Positions 35,898 to 44,512 of a DNA stretch of 64,000 bases are shown in pieces. Origin of the DNA: an uncultured Collinsella sp. (lineage in GTDB: Bacteria; Actinomycetota; Coriobacteriia; Coriobacteriales; Coriobacteriaceae); the NCBI GenBank assembly GCA_900541645.1, contig UQKQ01000007.1, positions 1 through 64,000 on the forward strand, written 5' to 3'. Made by a program: the position numbers and the translations under genes. Every line of letters begins with the position of its first letter. Position 1 is the first letter of the stretch. The notes below the pieces were generated by a model, which was not told the origin of the DNA, did not search any database, and was given only the letters and a program-made list of their open reading frames with translations.

Positions 35898-35948
35898 GCA
35901 CAGATGCGATACTCGAGCTCGATGATGGCGATCGAAAGGAAACCGCAT

Positions 35949-36395
35949 ATGCAACGCGTACTGTTTATCTGTCATGGGAATATCTGCCGCTCGACGATGG
36001 CTGAGTCGGTGTTTACCGAGCTCGTGCGCCGCGCTGGGCGCGAGGCGGAGTTTGTCATCGATTCCGCAGCGACCTCAACTGAGGAGATCGGCAACCCGCC
36101 GCATCATGGCACGGTCGCCAAGCTGCGCGAAGTCGGGATTCCCGTCGTTGCGCACCGTGCCCGCCAGGCGCGTCGAGCAGAGTATGGCAACTGGGACCAC
36201 ATTGTCTATATGGATGCTGAGAACACGCGTGGCCTGCGTCGCATCTTTGGCGACGACCCCGACGGCAAGATTACGCGCTTGCTCGATTGGACCGGGCGCC
36301 CCGGCGACGTGGCCGATCCCTGGTACACCGGCAATTTCGATGCCACCTACCGCGACGTGCTCGCCGGTTGCGCCGCTATGCTCGAGCAGCTGTAG
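35949..36395 (+). CDS. low-molecular-weight protein tyrosine phosphatase
   Basis: Cytoplasmic phosphatase acting on phosphotyrosine or arginine-phosphate. The P-loop CHGNICRS (Cys8, Arg14) lies at the very N-terminus, and the catalytic aspartate is in VADPWYTGNF near the end. At 148 aa it is normal. The ATG was chosen because AAAGGA precedes it and the P-loop must be near residue 8. It follows the MFS gene by 51 bases, possibly sharing its transcript. Confidence 0.93.
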   Translation: MQRVLFICHGNICRSTMAESVFTELVRRAGREAEFVIDSAATSTEEIGNPPHHGTVAKLREVGIPVVAHRARQARRAEYGNWDHIVYMDAENTRGLRRIFGDDPDGKITRLLDWTGRPGDVADPWYTGNFDATYRDVLAGCAAMLEQL

Positions 36396-36460
36396 GAAAG
36401 CGAGGTCGCAGGCCACGCCTTCGGCGCGAAACGAGCGTGGATAATCTCCCGCATGAAAAA

Positions 36461-36526
36461 TGAGCGTGGATTTTCTCCCACTTTGAGCATTCAAGTGCGC
36501 TCTAAACGGGAGAAAATCCACGCTCA
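36461..36526. repeat. GAGCGTGGATTTTCTCCC inverted repeat abutting a stop codon
   Basis: Perfect 19-bp arms (36461-36479 and 36508-36526) with a 28-nt loop. A third, imperfect copy of the arm lies at 36433-36450. The right arm ends one base from the stop of the minus-strand Cys-rich gene. It could also halt convergent transcription. Confidence 0.8.
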
Positions 36527-36527
36527 C

Positions 36528-36857
36528 CTATTCGTCGACGATCTCGGCAAGCCAGACGTTGAGGGTGTCGACCTCGGGGCAGCAGAACTTTGCCGTACCA
36601 GGCTCGTTGCCAGGCACGGTTCCGCCATAGCGCAGGATATCGATATAGGGAAAGCCCACATGGCAGGCCATGGCGCACATCTTGCCGCGGTCTCGGTCGA
36701 AGTCAAAAACGTCGCCCGGCTTGTGACCATGGTGGCAGCGGCACGCACCTAGCTGGTCCACGCAGCTCACGCGGATACGCGGACGCTTGCCACGCGGCGC
36801 GCCGAGCGGCTTGTTCTCGCCCGCAGGCTTGACGCCGCCCTCGCCAGCATTACTCAT
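36528..36857 (-). CDS. small Cys-rich protein, TIGR04076-like
   Basis: A 109-aa protein with a basic N-terminal tail and seven cysteines, including CRCHHGHKPGD, MCAMACHVGFPYI and KFCCPEVDT. The spacing and the GD.F.F, LRYGG and CCP features match, from memory, the TIGR04076 family of unknown function, which may bind metal. It overlaps the pyridoxal kinase gene upstream by 8 bases (ATGAGTAA), indicating coupled translation. Confidence 0.7.
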   Translation of the reverse strand: MSNAGEGGVKPAGENKPLGAPRGKRPRIRVSCVDQLGACRCHHGHKPGDVFDFDRDRGKMCAMACHVGFPYIDILRYGGTVPGNEPGTAKFCCPEVDTLNVWLAEIVDE

Positions 36858-37674
36858 GGTCGATCACGTCCAAGCAGGCCTCGATGGGCAGGCCGGCCGA
36901 CTTGTCCTCTTGATCGGCATTGCGCTCGATAAGCTCAGCCACCACGCGCATGGCATCGGACGTCGCGCGCTGCAGACTCCAACCTGCCATAACGCGGCCG
37001 ACGAGCACTGCCGAGAACGTGTCGCCCGTACCCGGGAAATAGACCGGAATGAGCTCAAAGGGAATCGTGAAGTACTCCCCCGCTACATGGTCGTAACCGA
37101 TAACCGCGTTCGTGCCATTGACCACGGCGCTCGTAATGACCACCGACTTGGCACCCAACTCGCGCACGGCGTCCACAAGGGCGCGGGCCTCATCGGGCGT
37201 GATCTGCTCTGCAATAGGCGTATCGGCGAGCAGACAGGCCTCGGTGTAGTTGGGCACCGCGTAGTCTGCGCACTCCAGCAGGTGCCGCATGAGGCCAATC
37301 GTGGACTCGGGCACGCCGGCATAGAGCTTGCCGTTGTCACCCATGATGGGATCGACGAACACCTTGGTGCCCTTTAGCGCACGGCGGTGGCAAAAGTCCG
37401 AGATGATGCGCGTCTCTTCCTCGGTCACGATAAAGCCGGTCGAGATGGCGTCGAACTCAAAGCCGAGCTCCTCCCAGATAGCGAGGCTTTGACGCACGTA
37501 CTCGGTGGTGTCGTGGATGTAGAACTTGGGGTAGTTGAGCGTGTCGGACACAAGTGCCGTCGGCAGATTGTGGATACGGTAACCCATGTGCGACAGCACC
37601 GGCAGCATGGCGGAAAGCGCGACCTTGCCGTAGCCGCACATATCGTTAATCAGCAGCAGCTGAGTATTCTTCAT
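36850..37674 (-). CDS. pdxY: pyridoxal/pyridoxamine kinase
   Basis: Ribokinase-like enzyme phosphorylating pyridoxal or pyridoxamine for vitamin B6 salvage. Evidence: LINDMCGYGKVALSAMLPVLSHMG at the N-terminus (substrate lid), FVDPIMGDNGKLY, PNYTEACLL and the catalytic FPGTGDTFSAVL near the C-terminus. The 274-aa length is typical. It is followed by the overlapping Cys-rich gene. Vitamer preference cannot be told from sequence. Confidence 0.9.
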   Translation of the reverse strand: MKNTQLLLINDMCGYGKVALSAMLPVLSHMGYRIHNLPTALVSDTLNYPKFYIHDTTEYVRQSLAIWEELGFEFDAISTGFIVTEEETRIISDFCHRRALKGTKVFVDPIMGDNGKLYAGVPESTIGLMRHLLECADYAVPNYTEACLLADTPIAEQITPDEARALVDAVRELGAKSVVITSAVVNGTNAVIGYDHVAGEYFTIPFELIPVYFPGTGDTFSAVLVGRVMAGWSLQRATSDAMRVVAELIERNADQEDKSAGLPIEACLDVIDHE

Positions 37675-37916
37675 GAGGGTCTCCCTTGTTTCGGGCGCGG
37701 CGCGGCAGCGCCACAGTGCGACTAAGTGTAGCGCAGGGGACGTTGTGAACGGGCGCTGGCACCGCAGAGGACGAATTGTTGCGGAAAGGTTACGGGAAGG
37801 AGGAAGTTAGTCGTTGGGGACGTTCTTAAATGACTAGTCGACACAAGGAGTGTCCCCAAATGCCGGCACATAAGGAACGTCCCTAAGTGCCGCTCGAACA
37901 TAATAAGTTTGGTACC
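37675..37916. repeat. intergenic stretch with decayed GGGGACGTT-family repeats
   Basis: 37808-37893 holds TCGTTGGGGACGTTCTTAAA, GACTAGTCG, GGAGTGTCCCC, GCCGGCACATAAGGAACGTCCC and AGTGCCG, the same words as at 4555-4690 but rearranged and no longer fully symmetrical. No gene is seen between the pyridoxal kinase start and the MarR promoter. Confidence 0.65.
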
Positions 37917-37952
37917 TTGACATTTATTTACCGTGCTCCTAAATTGGTTAGG
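37917..37952 (+). promoter_or_regulatory. promoter and candidate operator of the marR-ABC exporter operon
   Basis: TTGACA at 37917, 17 bases, TAAATT at 37940. The palindrome CCTAA-ATTGG-TTAGG (37938-37952) overlaps the -10 box, and a half-site-like CCTAAC follows downstream. This layout fits autorepression by the MarR protein; binding is inferred. Confidence 0.7.
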
Positions 37953-38000
37953 CACAAAACAATTCAACTACCTAACTAAAGAAAGGAGCGAAGCTTAGAT

Positions 38001-38504
38001 ATGTGTGTTGAACCACTCGTCCTTCCGCATGAGCCCGGCGGTGACCCGTCGCAACCGGTAGACATACCCGAAGCGGTCAGCGCCGAAGACAAACTCGCCA
38101 AGCGCATCCTGAGCGGCCTGGGCTTTTGCGGCCATTACATGCATTTTCATGGCGGAGGCGTGTCCGGCAAGGCGCCCATCATCTGCCTGCTGGCCAAGCA
38201 ACCCGGCGGCGAGATGTCGCAGCAGGAACTCGGCATGCACTTTGACCTCAAGCCGGGGTCGCTTTCCGAGATCCTGTCCAAGCTCGAGCTCAACGGCCTC
38301 ATCGAGCGCAGCCGTAACCCCAAGGACCGACGGCAGCTCACCATTCGCCTGACCGAAACCGGCCGGGAAAACGCCCGCATCGACCAGGCGGCCCGCATTC
38401 GCTTTAGAGAGCAGGCCTTTAGCGCGCTCACCCATGACGAGCGCGAGGACCTCGCCGAAATGCTCGATAAAATCCGCGTAACCTGGGAGGAACTGGATGA
38501 TTAA
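38001..38504 (+). CDS. MarR-family transcriptional regulator
   Basis: Winged-helix repressor, 167 aa. The DNA-binding core is about 70-125 (GEMSQQELGMHFDLKPGSLSEILSKLELNGLIERSRNPKDRRQLTIRLTETG), flanked by dimerisation helices. A proline-rich N-terminal 25 residues is unusual. GAAAGGAG lies 12 bases from the ATG, rather far. It overlaps the next gene by 8 bases, so it is co-translated with the exporter it probably controls. Confidence 0.9.
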   Translation: MCVEPLVLPHEPGGDPSQPVDIPEAVSAEDKLAKRILSGLGFCGHYMHFHGGGVSGKAPIICLLAKQPGGEMSQQELGMHFDLKPGSLSEILSKLELNGLIERSRNPKDRRQLTIRLTETGRENARIDQAARIRFREQAFSALTHDEREDLAEMLDKIRVTWEELDD

Positions 38505-40311
38505 AACCCTCATGGGCAGCATCCGCGACTATATGAAAGTCACCGTTGCCACGCCGTTGCTCGTGCTTGGCGAGGTGCTCTGCGAGATGCTGATTCCATT
38601 TATCACCGCCAACCTGATCGACGCCATCAAAGACGGCGCCACCGTAGCCGAGATGCTTCCCACCGCAGGCTTTTTGGTGCTCATCGCGCTGACGTCGCTT
38701 GCTTTTGGCGCCGCGGCCGGCGTCACCTGCAGCCATGCGAGCTGCGGGTTCGCCAAGAACCTGCGTCACGACCTGTTCTACAAGATCCAGACGTTCAGCT
38801 TTGCCAACATCGATGAGTTCTCGAGTTCCTCACTCGTCACGCGTCTGACCACCGACATCAACAACGTTCAGCAGGCCTTTATGATGATCATCCGTATCGC
38901 CGTGCGCGCGCCGCTGGTCTTGATCTTCGCCTTTACCATGGCATTTATCATGGGCGGCAGCGTCGCCATGGTCTACCTGGTCATCATTCCGCTGCTGGGC
39001 TTTGGACTGTTCTTTATCATCTTTAAGGTGCGTCCCATCTTCTCGCGCGTGTTCCACAAGTACGACGCCCTTAACGAGTCCGTCGAGGAAAACGTCACCG
39101 GCATGCGCGTGGTCAAGAGCTATGTGCGCGAAGACTTTGAGAAGGAGAAGTTCGCGACCGCCGCGCGCGACGTCCAGATGGACTTCACCCGCGCCGAGAA
39201 GCTGCTCGCCTTTAACAACCCCATGATGAACATCTGCGTCAACGGCGCGTTTGTCGTCATCATCTACCTGGGCTCCAAGCTCATCATCACGAGCCAGGGC
39301 ACGCTGTTCGACGTGGGCCAGCTCTCCTCGACCTTTACCTATGGTTTCCAGATTCTCATGAGCCTGATGCAGCTGTCGATGATCTTTGTCATGGTGACCA
39401 TGGCCGACGAATCGGCACACCGCATTGCCGAGGTGCTGGCCGCCGAGCCCACGATCGCCGATCCCGCCGAGCCCGTGCTCGAGGTTGCCGACGGTTCCAT
39501 CGACTTTGACCACGTGAGCTTTAAGTATTCCAAGCATGCGAAGCGCCAGGCGCTCGACGATATCGACCTGCACATTACGAGCGGCGAGACCATCGGCATC
39601 ATCGGCGGCACCGGCTCGGCCAAGTCCACGCTCGTCAACCTCATCGCCCGCCTGTACGACGCCACCGAAGGCACCGTGCGCGTGGGCGGCATGGACGTGC
39701 GCGACTACGACCTGGACGCACTGCGCCACCAGGTCGCCATGGTGCTGCAGAAAAACGTGCTGTTTAGCGGCACCATCGCCGAGAATCTGCGTTGGGGCGA
39801 CCCGAACGCCACCGACGAGGAAGTCCGCGAGGCGGCACATCTGGCCTGCGCCGATGAGTTTGTCGACGGCTTCCCCAAGGGCTACGACACCTGGATCGAA
39901 CAGGGCGGCTCTAATGTTTCGGGCGGTCAGAAGCAGCGCCTGTGCATTGCACGCGCCCTGCTGCGTCGCCCCAAGATCTTGATCCTGGACGACTCCACCA
40001 GCGCCGTCGACACCAAGACCGACGCCAAGATCCGCGCAGGGTTGGCAAGCTATCTGCCCAACACGACCAAGCTCATCATCGCCCAGCGCATCAGCTCCGT
40101 ACAGGACGCAGACCGCATCATCGTCATGGAGGGCGGCCGAATCGCGCAGATCGGCAACCATGACGAGCTGCTTAAGACGAGCGAGATCTACCGCGAGACC
40201 TTTACCTCGCAAAACAAGATGTCTGCCGAGGGCGAAGGGGCCGTCGAGGCCGACACCGAGACATCCGCAACGCAAGCTCAGACCCAGGAAGGAGGCGAGG
40301 CACATGAGTAA
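38497..40311 (+). CDS. ABC exporter, half-transporter with degenerate ATPase site
   Basis: The six-helix type-IV exporter domain is about 1-320, the ATPase domain about 330-580. Walker A reads GGTGSAKST (Ala where Gly is usual), the signature is VSGGQKQRL, and Walker B is LILDDSTSAVD, with Asp-Ser where the catalytic Glu normally stands. This marks the non-catalytic half of a heterodimeric drug or lipid exporter. It overlaps marR by 8 bases and the next ABC gene by 8 (ATGAGTAA). The C-terminal 30 residues are a Glu/Ala/Thr tail. Confidence 0.92.
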   Translation: MIKTLMGSIRDYMKVTVATPLLVLGEVLCEMLIPFITANLIDAIKDGATVAEMLPTAGFLVLIALTSLAFGAAAGVTCSHASCGFAKNLRHDLFYKIQTFSFANIDEFSSSSLVTRLTTDINNVQQAFMMIIRIAVRAPLVLIFAFTMAFIMGGSVAMVYLVIIPLLGFGLFFIIFKVRPIFSRVFHKYDALNESVEENVTGMRVVKSYVREDFEKEKFATAARDVQMDFTRAEKLLAFNNPMMNICVNGAFVVIIYLGSKLIITSQGTLFDVGQLSSTFTYGFQILMSLMQLSMIFVMVTMADESAHRIAEVLAAEPTIADPAEPVLEVADGSIDFDHVSFKYSKHAKRQALDDIDLHITSGETIGIIGGTGSAKSTLVNLIARLYDATEGTVRVGGMDVRDYDLDALRHQVAMVLQKNVLFSGTIAENLRWGDPNATDEEVREAAHLACADEFVDGFPKGYDTWIEQGGSNVSGGQKQRLCIARALLRRPKILILDDSTSAVDTKTDAKIRAGLASYLPNTTKLIIAQRISSVQDADRIIVMEGGRIAQIGNHDELLKTSEIYRETFTSQNKMSAEGEGAVEADTETSATQAQTQEGGEAHE

Positions 40312-42223
40312 GGCAACGACCGCCGAGCGCGCGCTCAACCGTAAGGGCGGCACCATGTCGCGCCTCATCAAGACGCTCTTTGGCTTCTATCCCGTGCTTT
40401 TGCCCCTTGTCGTCGCCGGCGTGGTGCTCTGCGCCATCATCAACTCCATCGGCGCGACCTTCCTGCAGAGCGCCCTGCAAATTATTAGCGAATCGTGGCA
40501 GTCGGGCGATTGGGAAGCCGCACAGCCCAAGATTCTGCAGCTCGTGACCACCCTCGCCTGCATCTACGGCGTCGGCGTCCTGTCCTCGCTCTTCTGGAAC
40601 CGCGCCATGGCTATCGTCACGCAGGGCTCGTTGGAGAAGCTGCGCGAGATGATGTTCAACCGCATGCAGGACCTGCCGATCCGCTACTTCGACACGCACC
40701 AGCGCGGCGATATCATGAGCCACTACACCAACGACATCGACACGCTGCGTCAGATGATCAGCCAGTCGCTGCCCAACCTGCTCATGACGATCATCATCAT
40801 CGTCACGGTGTTCTTTATCATGCTGTACTACAGCGTGTGGATGTGCCTGGTCATCATCGCCGGCGTCGTCTTTATGACCTTTATGACCAAGCTGCTCGGC
40901 TCCAACTCCGCGCGCTTCTTCATTGCGCAGCAGACCGAGCTCGGCGTGGTCGAGGGCCATATCGAGGAGGTCATGAACGGTCAGAAGGTCGTCAAGGCGT
41001 TCTGCCACGAGTCTGCCGCCGAGGCCGATTTTGACGAGCGCAACGAAAAGCTCTTCGAGGTCTCACAGAAGGCCAACATGTACGCCAACATCCTCATGCC
41101 CATCCTTATGAACCTGGGCAACCTGCTCTACGTGCTGGTCGCACTGGCGGGCGGCATTTTCCTGGCGCTGGGCGTGCCCAACCTGAGCATCTCGGGCATG
41201 GCGCTGTCCATCGCCGTCGTGGTGCCGTTCCTCAACATGACCAAGCAGTTCTGCGGACAGATCGGCCAGATCTCACAGCAGATCAACGCCGTGGTCATGG
41301 GCCTCGCCGGCGCCGACCGCATCTTTGAGCTCATCGACGAGAAGCCCGAGGCCGACGAAGGCTACGTGACACTCGTCAACGCGCAGGTGAACCCCGAGAC
41401 TTGGGAGTTCGAGGAGGCGGACCACCACACCGGCATGTGGGCGTGGAAACATCCGCACCGCGCAACCGGCGAGATCGAGTACGTACCGCTGCGCGGCGAC
41501 CTGGTCATGGACAACGTCGACTTTGGCTACACGCCCGACCACGAGGTGCTGCACGGCGTGTCCGTGTTTGCCAAGCCGGGCCAGAAGGTCGCGTTTGTCG
41601 GCGCCACCGGTGCCGGCAAGACGACCATCACCAACCTCATCAACCGCTTCTACGACATCGCCGACGGCAAGATCCGCTACGACGGCATCAACGTCAACAA
41701 GATCCGCAAGGCCGACCTGCGCCGAAGCCTGGGCGTCGTGCTGCAGGACGTGAACCTGTTCACCGGCACCGTGATGGATAACATCCGCTACGGCAACCTG
41801 GATGCGACCGACGAGGAGTGCATCGCGGCGGCCAAGCTCGCGGGCGCGGACGACTTTATCACCCGCCTGCCCGACGGCTATGACACCATGCTCACCGGCA
41901 ACGGCGCCCAGCTGTCGCAGGGCCAGCGCCAGCTGATCTCGATAGCCCGCGCTGCCGTCGCCGATCCGCCGGCAATGATTCTGGACGAGGCAACGAGCTC
42001 CATCGACACCCGCACCGAGGCCATCGTGCAGGCGGGCATGGATAAACTCATGGAAGGCCGCACGACGTTTGTCATCGCACACCGCCTGTCCACCGTGCGC
42101 AACTCTGACGCGATCATCTGTCTGGACCACGGCCGCATCATCGAGCGCGGCAACCACGACGAGCTGATCGCCAAGCATGGGTACTACTACCAGCTGTACA
42201 CCGGAGCGTTTGAGCTGGAGTAG
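40304..42223 (+). CDS. ABC exporter, half-transporter with canonical ATPase site
   Basis: Partner of the preceding gene. The membrane domain is about 25-340. A 60-residue insert (about 355-405, EADEGYVTLVNAQVNPETWEFEEADHHTG region) precedes the ATPase domain. Walker A GATGAGKTT, signature LSQGQRQLISIARA and MILDEATSSID, with intact catalytic Glu, follow. The 639-aa start is the ATG after GGAGGCGAGG. Together the two genes encode an asymmetric BmrCD/EfrAB-like exporter. The cargo is unknown. Confidence 0.92.
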   Translation: MSKATTAERALNRKGGTMSRLIKTLFGFYPVLLPLVVAGVVLCAIINSIGATFLQSALQIISESWQSGDWEAAQPKILQLVTTLACIYGVGVLSSLFWNRAMAIVTQGSLEKLREMMFNRMQDLPIRYFDTHQRGDIMSHYTNDIDTLRQMISQSLPNLLMTIIIIVTVFFIMLYYSVWMCLVIIAGVVFMTFMTKLLGSNSARFFIAQQTELGVVEGHIEEVMNGQKVVKAFCHESAAEADFDERNEKLFEVSQKANMYANILMPILMNLGNLLYVLVALAGGIFLALGVPNLSISGMALSIAVVVPFLNMTKQFCGQIGQISQQINAVVMGLAGADRIFELIDEKPEADEGYVTLVNAQVNPETWEFEEADHHTGMWAWKHPHRATGEIEYVPLRGDLVMDNVDFGYTPDHEVLHGVSVFAKPGQKVAFVGATGAGKTTITNLINRFYDIADGKIRYDGINVNKIRKADLRRSLGVVLQDVNLFTGTVMDNIRYGNLDATDEECIAAAKLAGADDFITRLPDGYDTMLTGNGAQLSQGQRQLISIARAAVADPPAMILDEATSSIDTRTEAIVQAGMDKLMEGRTTFVIAHRLSTVRNSDAIICLDHGRIIERGNHDELIAKHGYYYQLYTGAFELE

Positions 42224-42238
42224 GCAGGTTTGTTCCAC

Positions 42239-42344
42239 GGAGGTCTCCCAGGCGGGCCGGGGTGTAACCTCCGTGCTCAAACATTCTCGCTGCGCTGCGA
42301 AACTGCGCGCGGAAGTTACACCCCGGCCCGCCTGGGAGACCTCC
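42239..42344. repeat. long inverted repeat behind the ABC exporter operon
   Basis: Perfect 30-bp arms (42239-42268 and 42315-42344; core CAGGCGGGCCGGGGTGTAAC) with a 46-nt loop that contains further short complementary pieces. It begins 16 bases after the exporter stop codon. No T run follows, so it is a repeat rather than a standard terminator. Confidence 0.85.
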
Positions 42345-42386
42345 TGCGCGCAATCAACCCGTCATTTAGAACGGAATAAAGTTAGT

Positions 42387-42419
42387 GAGGCCCTGGCCGT
42401 TTGGCCAGGGCCTCGTTTT
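42387..42419 (+). terminator. intrinsic terminator of the marR-ABC operon
   Basis: GAGGCCCTGGCC and GGCCAGGGCCTC form a perfect 12-bp stem with loop GTTT, followed by GTTTT. It lies before the convergent LysR gene. Confidence 0.85.
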
Positions 42420-42452
42420 GTAAGTAGCTAAAAAAGCCCCGCGCGAAATGAG

Positions 42453-43331
42453 CTAGTTGAGGAGTTGGGCCATGGCGTTGACGAATTGTTGTACTTGGAG
42501 GGTTGGCTCGAGCGGGTAGTGTAGAAAGACCGGCACCTCGCGGCCGCATAGAAACGGCACGCCCACAAAGGCCGGGTGCACGCCCGACCACGCTCCGCAG
42601 GTGAGCACCGCGTCGCCCTTTTCCTCCGCCTCGTTAAAGAGCGCAAAGTCAAAGCTGTCCACGTCGATCACGTCCACGCCGCCGTCGGCCAAAAGGTCGA
42701 TGCGCAGGCTGTCCATGGCGTCGTTGCCGTGGCGCAGTACGCGCAGACGCATACCCTCCAAGTCGGCAACCGTAATGCGATTCTTGCGCGCCAGCGGGCT
42801 CGTGCGCGGCAGATCGATATAAAACGGCACGTTGACAATGCGGAGCTTTTGGCAGGCATCACCCCAGCGTGGGGTAGAAAAACTCGATTGCACCACATCG
42901 ACCTCGCGGCCCAAGCTACGCATGACGGTCTCGCGCTCGTCGTAGAGATCGCTTACCGGCACGATTTCAAATCGCAGCGACGGTTCCAGATCGTGGATGC
43001 CCGACCACATCGACAGCGTTTGGCGCCCCGGGCACATCATCGACACGCCCAGGCGCACGGCACCGCCATCGCCCGCCGCGCGTCGGGCACGGCGCAGCGC
43101 GTCCTCGGACTGCCGCATGATCGAGCGCGCGTCGTCCACCAGCAGTGCGCCGGCCGGCGTCACTTTGACGCCCGAGTGCGAGCGTTCGAACAGCGTGATG
43201 CCGAACTCGGCCTCGAAGCCCGACACCTGCTTGACGAGCGCCGGAGTCGACACGCGCAATTGTGCCGCCGCACGCGAGAAGCTTCCCAGCTCCGCAGCGG
43301 CCGATATGGCCTCAAGTCGTCGATCGTACAC
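42453..43331 (-). CDS. LysR-family transcriptional regulator
   Basis: The N-terminal helix-turn-helix is about residues 5-60 (LEAISAAAELGSFSRAAAQLRVSTPALVKQVSGFEAEFG, LFERS). The C-terminal effector-binding domain is split as usual, with periplasmic-binding-protein-like lobes. I chose GTG at 43331 because GGGAG lies six bases upstream; an ATG 11 codons earlier has no clear site. It is divergent from the SDR/MFS/Gfo-Idh operon and is its likely activator. Confidence 0.88.
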   Translation of the reverse strand: MYDRRLEAISAAAELGSFSRAAAQLRVSTPALVKQVSGFEAEFGITLFERSHSGVKVTPAGALLVDDARSIMRQSEDALRRARRAAGDGGAVRLGVSMMCPGRQTLSMWSGIHDLEPSLRFEIVPVSDLYDERETVMRSLGREVDVVQSSFSTPRWGDACQKLRIVNVPFYIDLPRTSPLARKNRITVADLEGMRLRVLRHGNDAMDSLRIDLLADGGVDVIDVDSFDFALFNEAEEKGDAVLTCGAWSGVHPAFVGVPFLCGREVPVFLHYPLEPTLQVQQFVNAMAQLLN

Positions 43332-43564
43332 GTCAATCTCCCGTTTTCGCGCCCGTGGCCACATGGTGCCACAGGAGGTTGTTTTCGCAGGTCATGCGCT
43401 CAATTGAGAATAAACTGCATCGCACAGTGTAAACCTATGGTTAACGCCATTCTAACAAATATGCAATTCACCTGCGCAAATGCAAAGCATACGATAACCA
43501 GCGAAAACCACGTGGGTCGGTTAATGGGAGCGACCCACCGGGAGGCATAAGAAGGGAAGTTCCT
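43332..43564. promoter_or_regulatory. divergent control region of the LysR gene and the SDR operon
   Basis: It contains several imperfect dyads of the T-N11-A type, for example near 43410-43450 (AACTGCATCGCACAGTGT) and 43462-43490 (ATGCAATTCACCTGCGCAAATGCA), which could be LysR sites. A hairpin at 43512-43538 (GTGGGTCG/CGACCCAC) lies in the leader of the SDR gene, just before its GGGAGG-type ribosome site region. All by pattern only. Confidence 0.45.
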
Positions 43565-44446
43565 ATGAGCAATTGGCTTAAGCTCGAGGGCGATGTTTGC
43601 GCTGTGACTGGAGCGCTCGGCGGCATGGGCGTCGAGATTTGCCGCGAGTTCGCCCGCAATGGCGCTAACGTCGTCCTGCTCGACCTGGACGAGGAGAAGG
43701 TCAAGGCCGCTGCCGCCGACCTCGCTGCCGAGTTTGGCATCCACGCCGAGGGCTACAAGATGAACGCCACCGACGAGGCCGAGGTTCAGGCCGCCGTCGA
43801 CGCCACCATCGCCAACTTCGGCCGCGTCGACGTTCTCGTCAACACCGCCGGCATCCTGCGCTTCGCAGCCATGGAGGACCTGCCGCTCTCCGACTGGAAC
43901 GAGGTCATCAACGTCAACCTCACCGGCTACTTCATCACCTCGCAGCGCTTTGGTCGCGAGATGATCAAGGCCGGCCAGGGCCGCCTGGTTCACATCTCCA
44001 CCGTCGCCAGTCACTCCCCCGAAACGTTCTCGGGCGTGTACAGCTCCACCAAGGCGGGCGTCAACATGATGTCCAAGATGCTGGCTGCCGAGTGGGGTCC
44101 CTACGGCGTGCGCTCCAACTGCGTCGAGCCCTGCTTCGTCAAGACCCCCATGTCGGCAAGCTTTTACGCCGATCCCGAGGTCGAGAAGAGCCGCAGCCGC
44201 CTCATCGCCACGCGTCGCATCGGCGAGGTCAGCGATATCGCCAACGCCGTCATGTTCCTGGCGTCCACGCGCTCAGACTTTACCACCGGCGACGCCATCA
44301 AGGTCGACGGCGGCTTCTCTAATATGATGGGCGACCTCACCGCCAAGCCCGGCGGCCGCCGCGCCTTTGCCGACAACTACCTCAAGAACAAGGGTGTCGA
44401 GCTTTGGTCCGACGAGTCCGGCGTCGCAAAGCCGACTGACCAGTAA
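43565..44446 (+). CDS. short-chain dehydrogenase/reductase
   Basis: NAD(P)-dependent oxidoreductase of the classical SDR type. The cofactor motif TGALGGMG is at 15-22, the acidic VVLLDLDEE favours NAD, NTAG is near 95, and the catalytic Ser is in HISTVAS, Tyr159 and Lys163 in YSSTK. There is a C-terminal extension of about 30 residues beyond the usual 250-260. It is first in an operon with an MFS carrier and a Gfo/Idh-type oxidoreductase, pointing to oxidation of an imported polyol, sugar acid or similar hydroxy compound. The substrate is not identified. Confidence 0.9.
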   Translation: MSNWLKLEGDVCAVTGALGGMGVEICREFARNGANVVLLDLDEEKVKAAAADLAAEFGIHAEGYKMNATDEAEVQAAVDATIANFGRVDVLVNTAGILRFAAMEDLPLSDWNEVINVNLTGYFITSQRFGREMIKAGQGRLVHISTVASHSPETFSGVYSSTKAGVNMMSKMLAAEWGPYGVRSNCVEPCFVKTPMSASFYADPEVEKSRSRLIATRRIGEVSDIANAVMFLASTRSDFTTGDAIKVDGGFSNMMGDLTAKPGGRRAFADNYLKNKGVELWSDESGVAKPTDQ

Positions 44447-44512
44447 ACCAACCTGACAGGGAGGCACCGCGGACACGCCCGCTCCTCCCCCGTATCGATT
44501 AGAAAGAGTCCC

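Noticed and set aside
37808..37893. Possible transposase-associated insertion sequence
   Set aside because: Only repeat words are present; no open frame encoding a transposase is found here or nearby.
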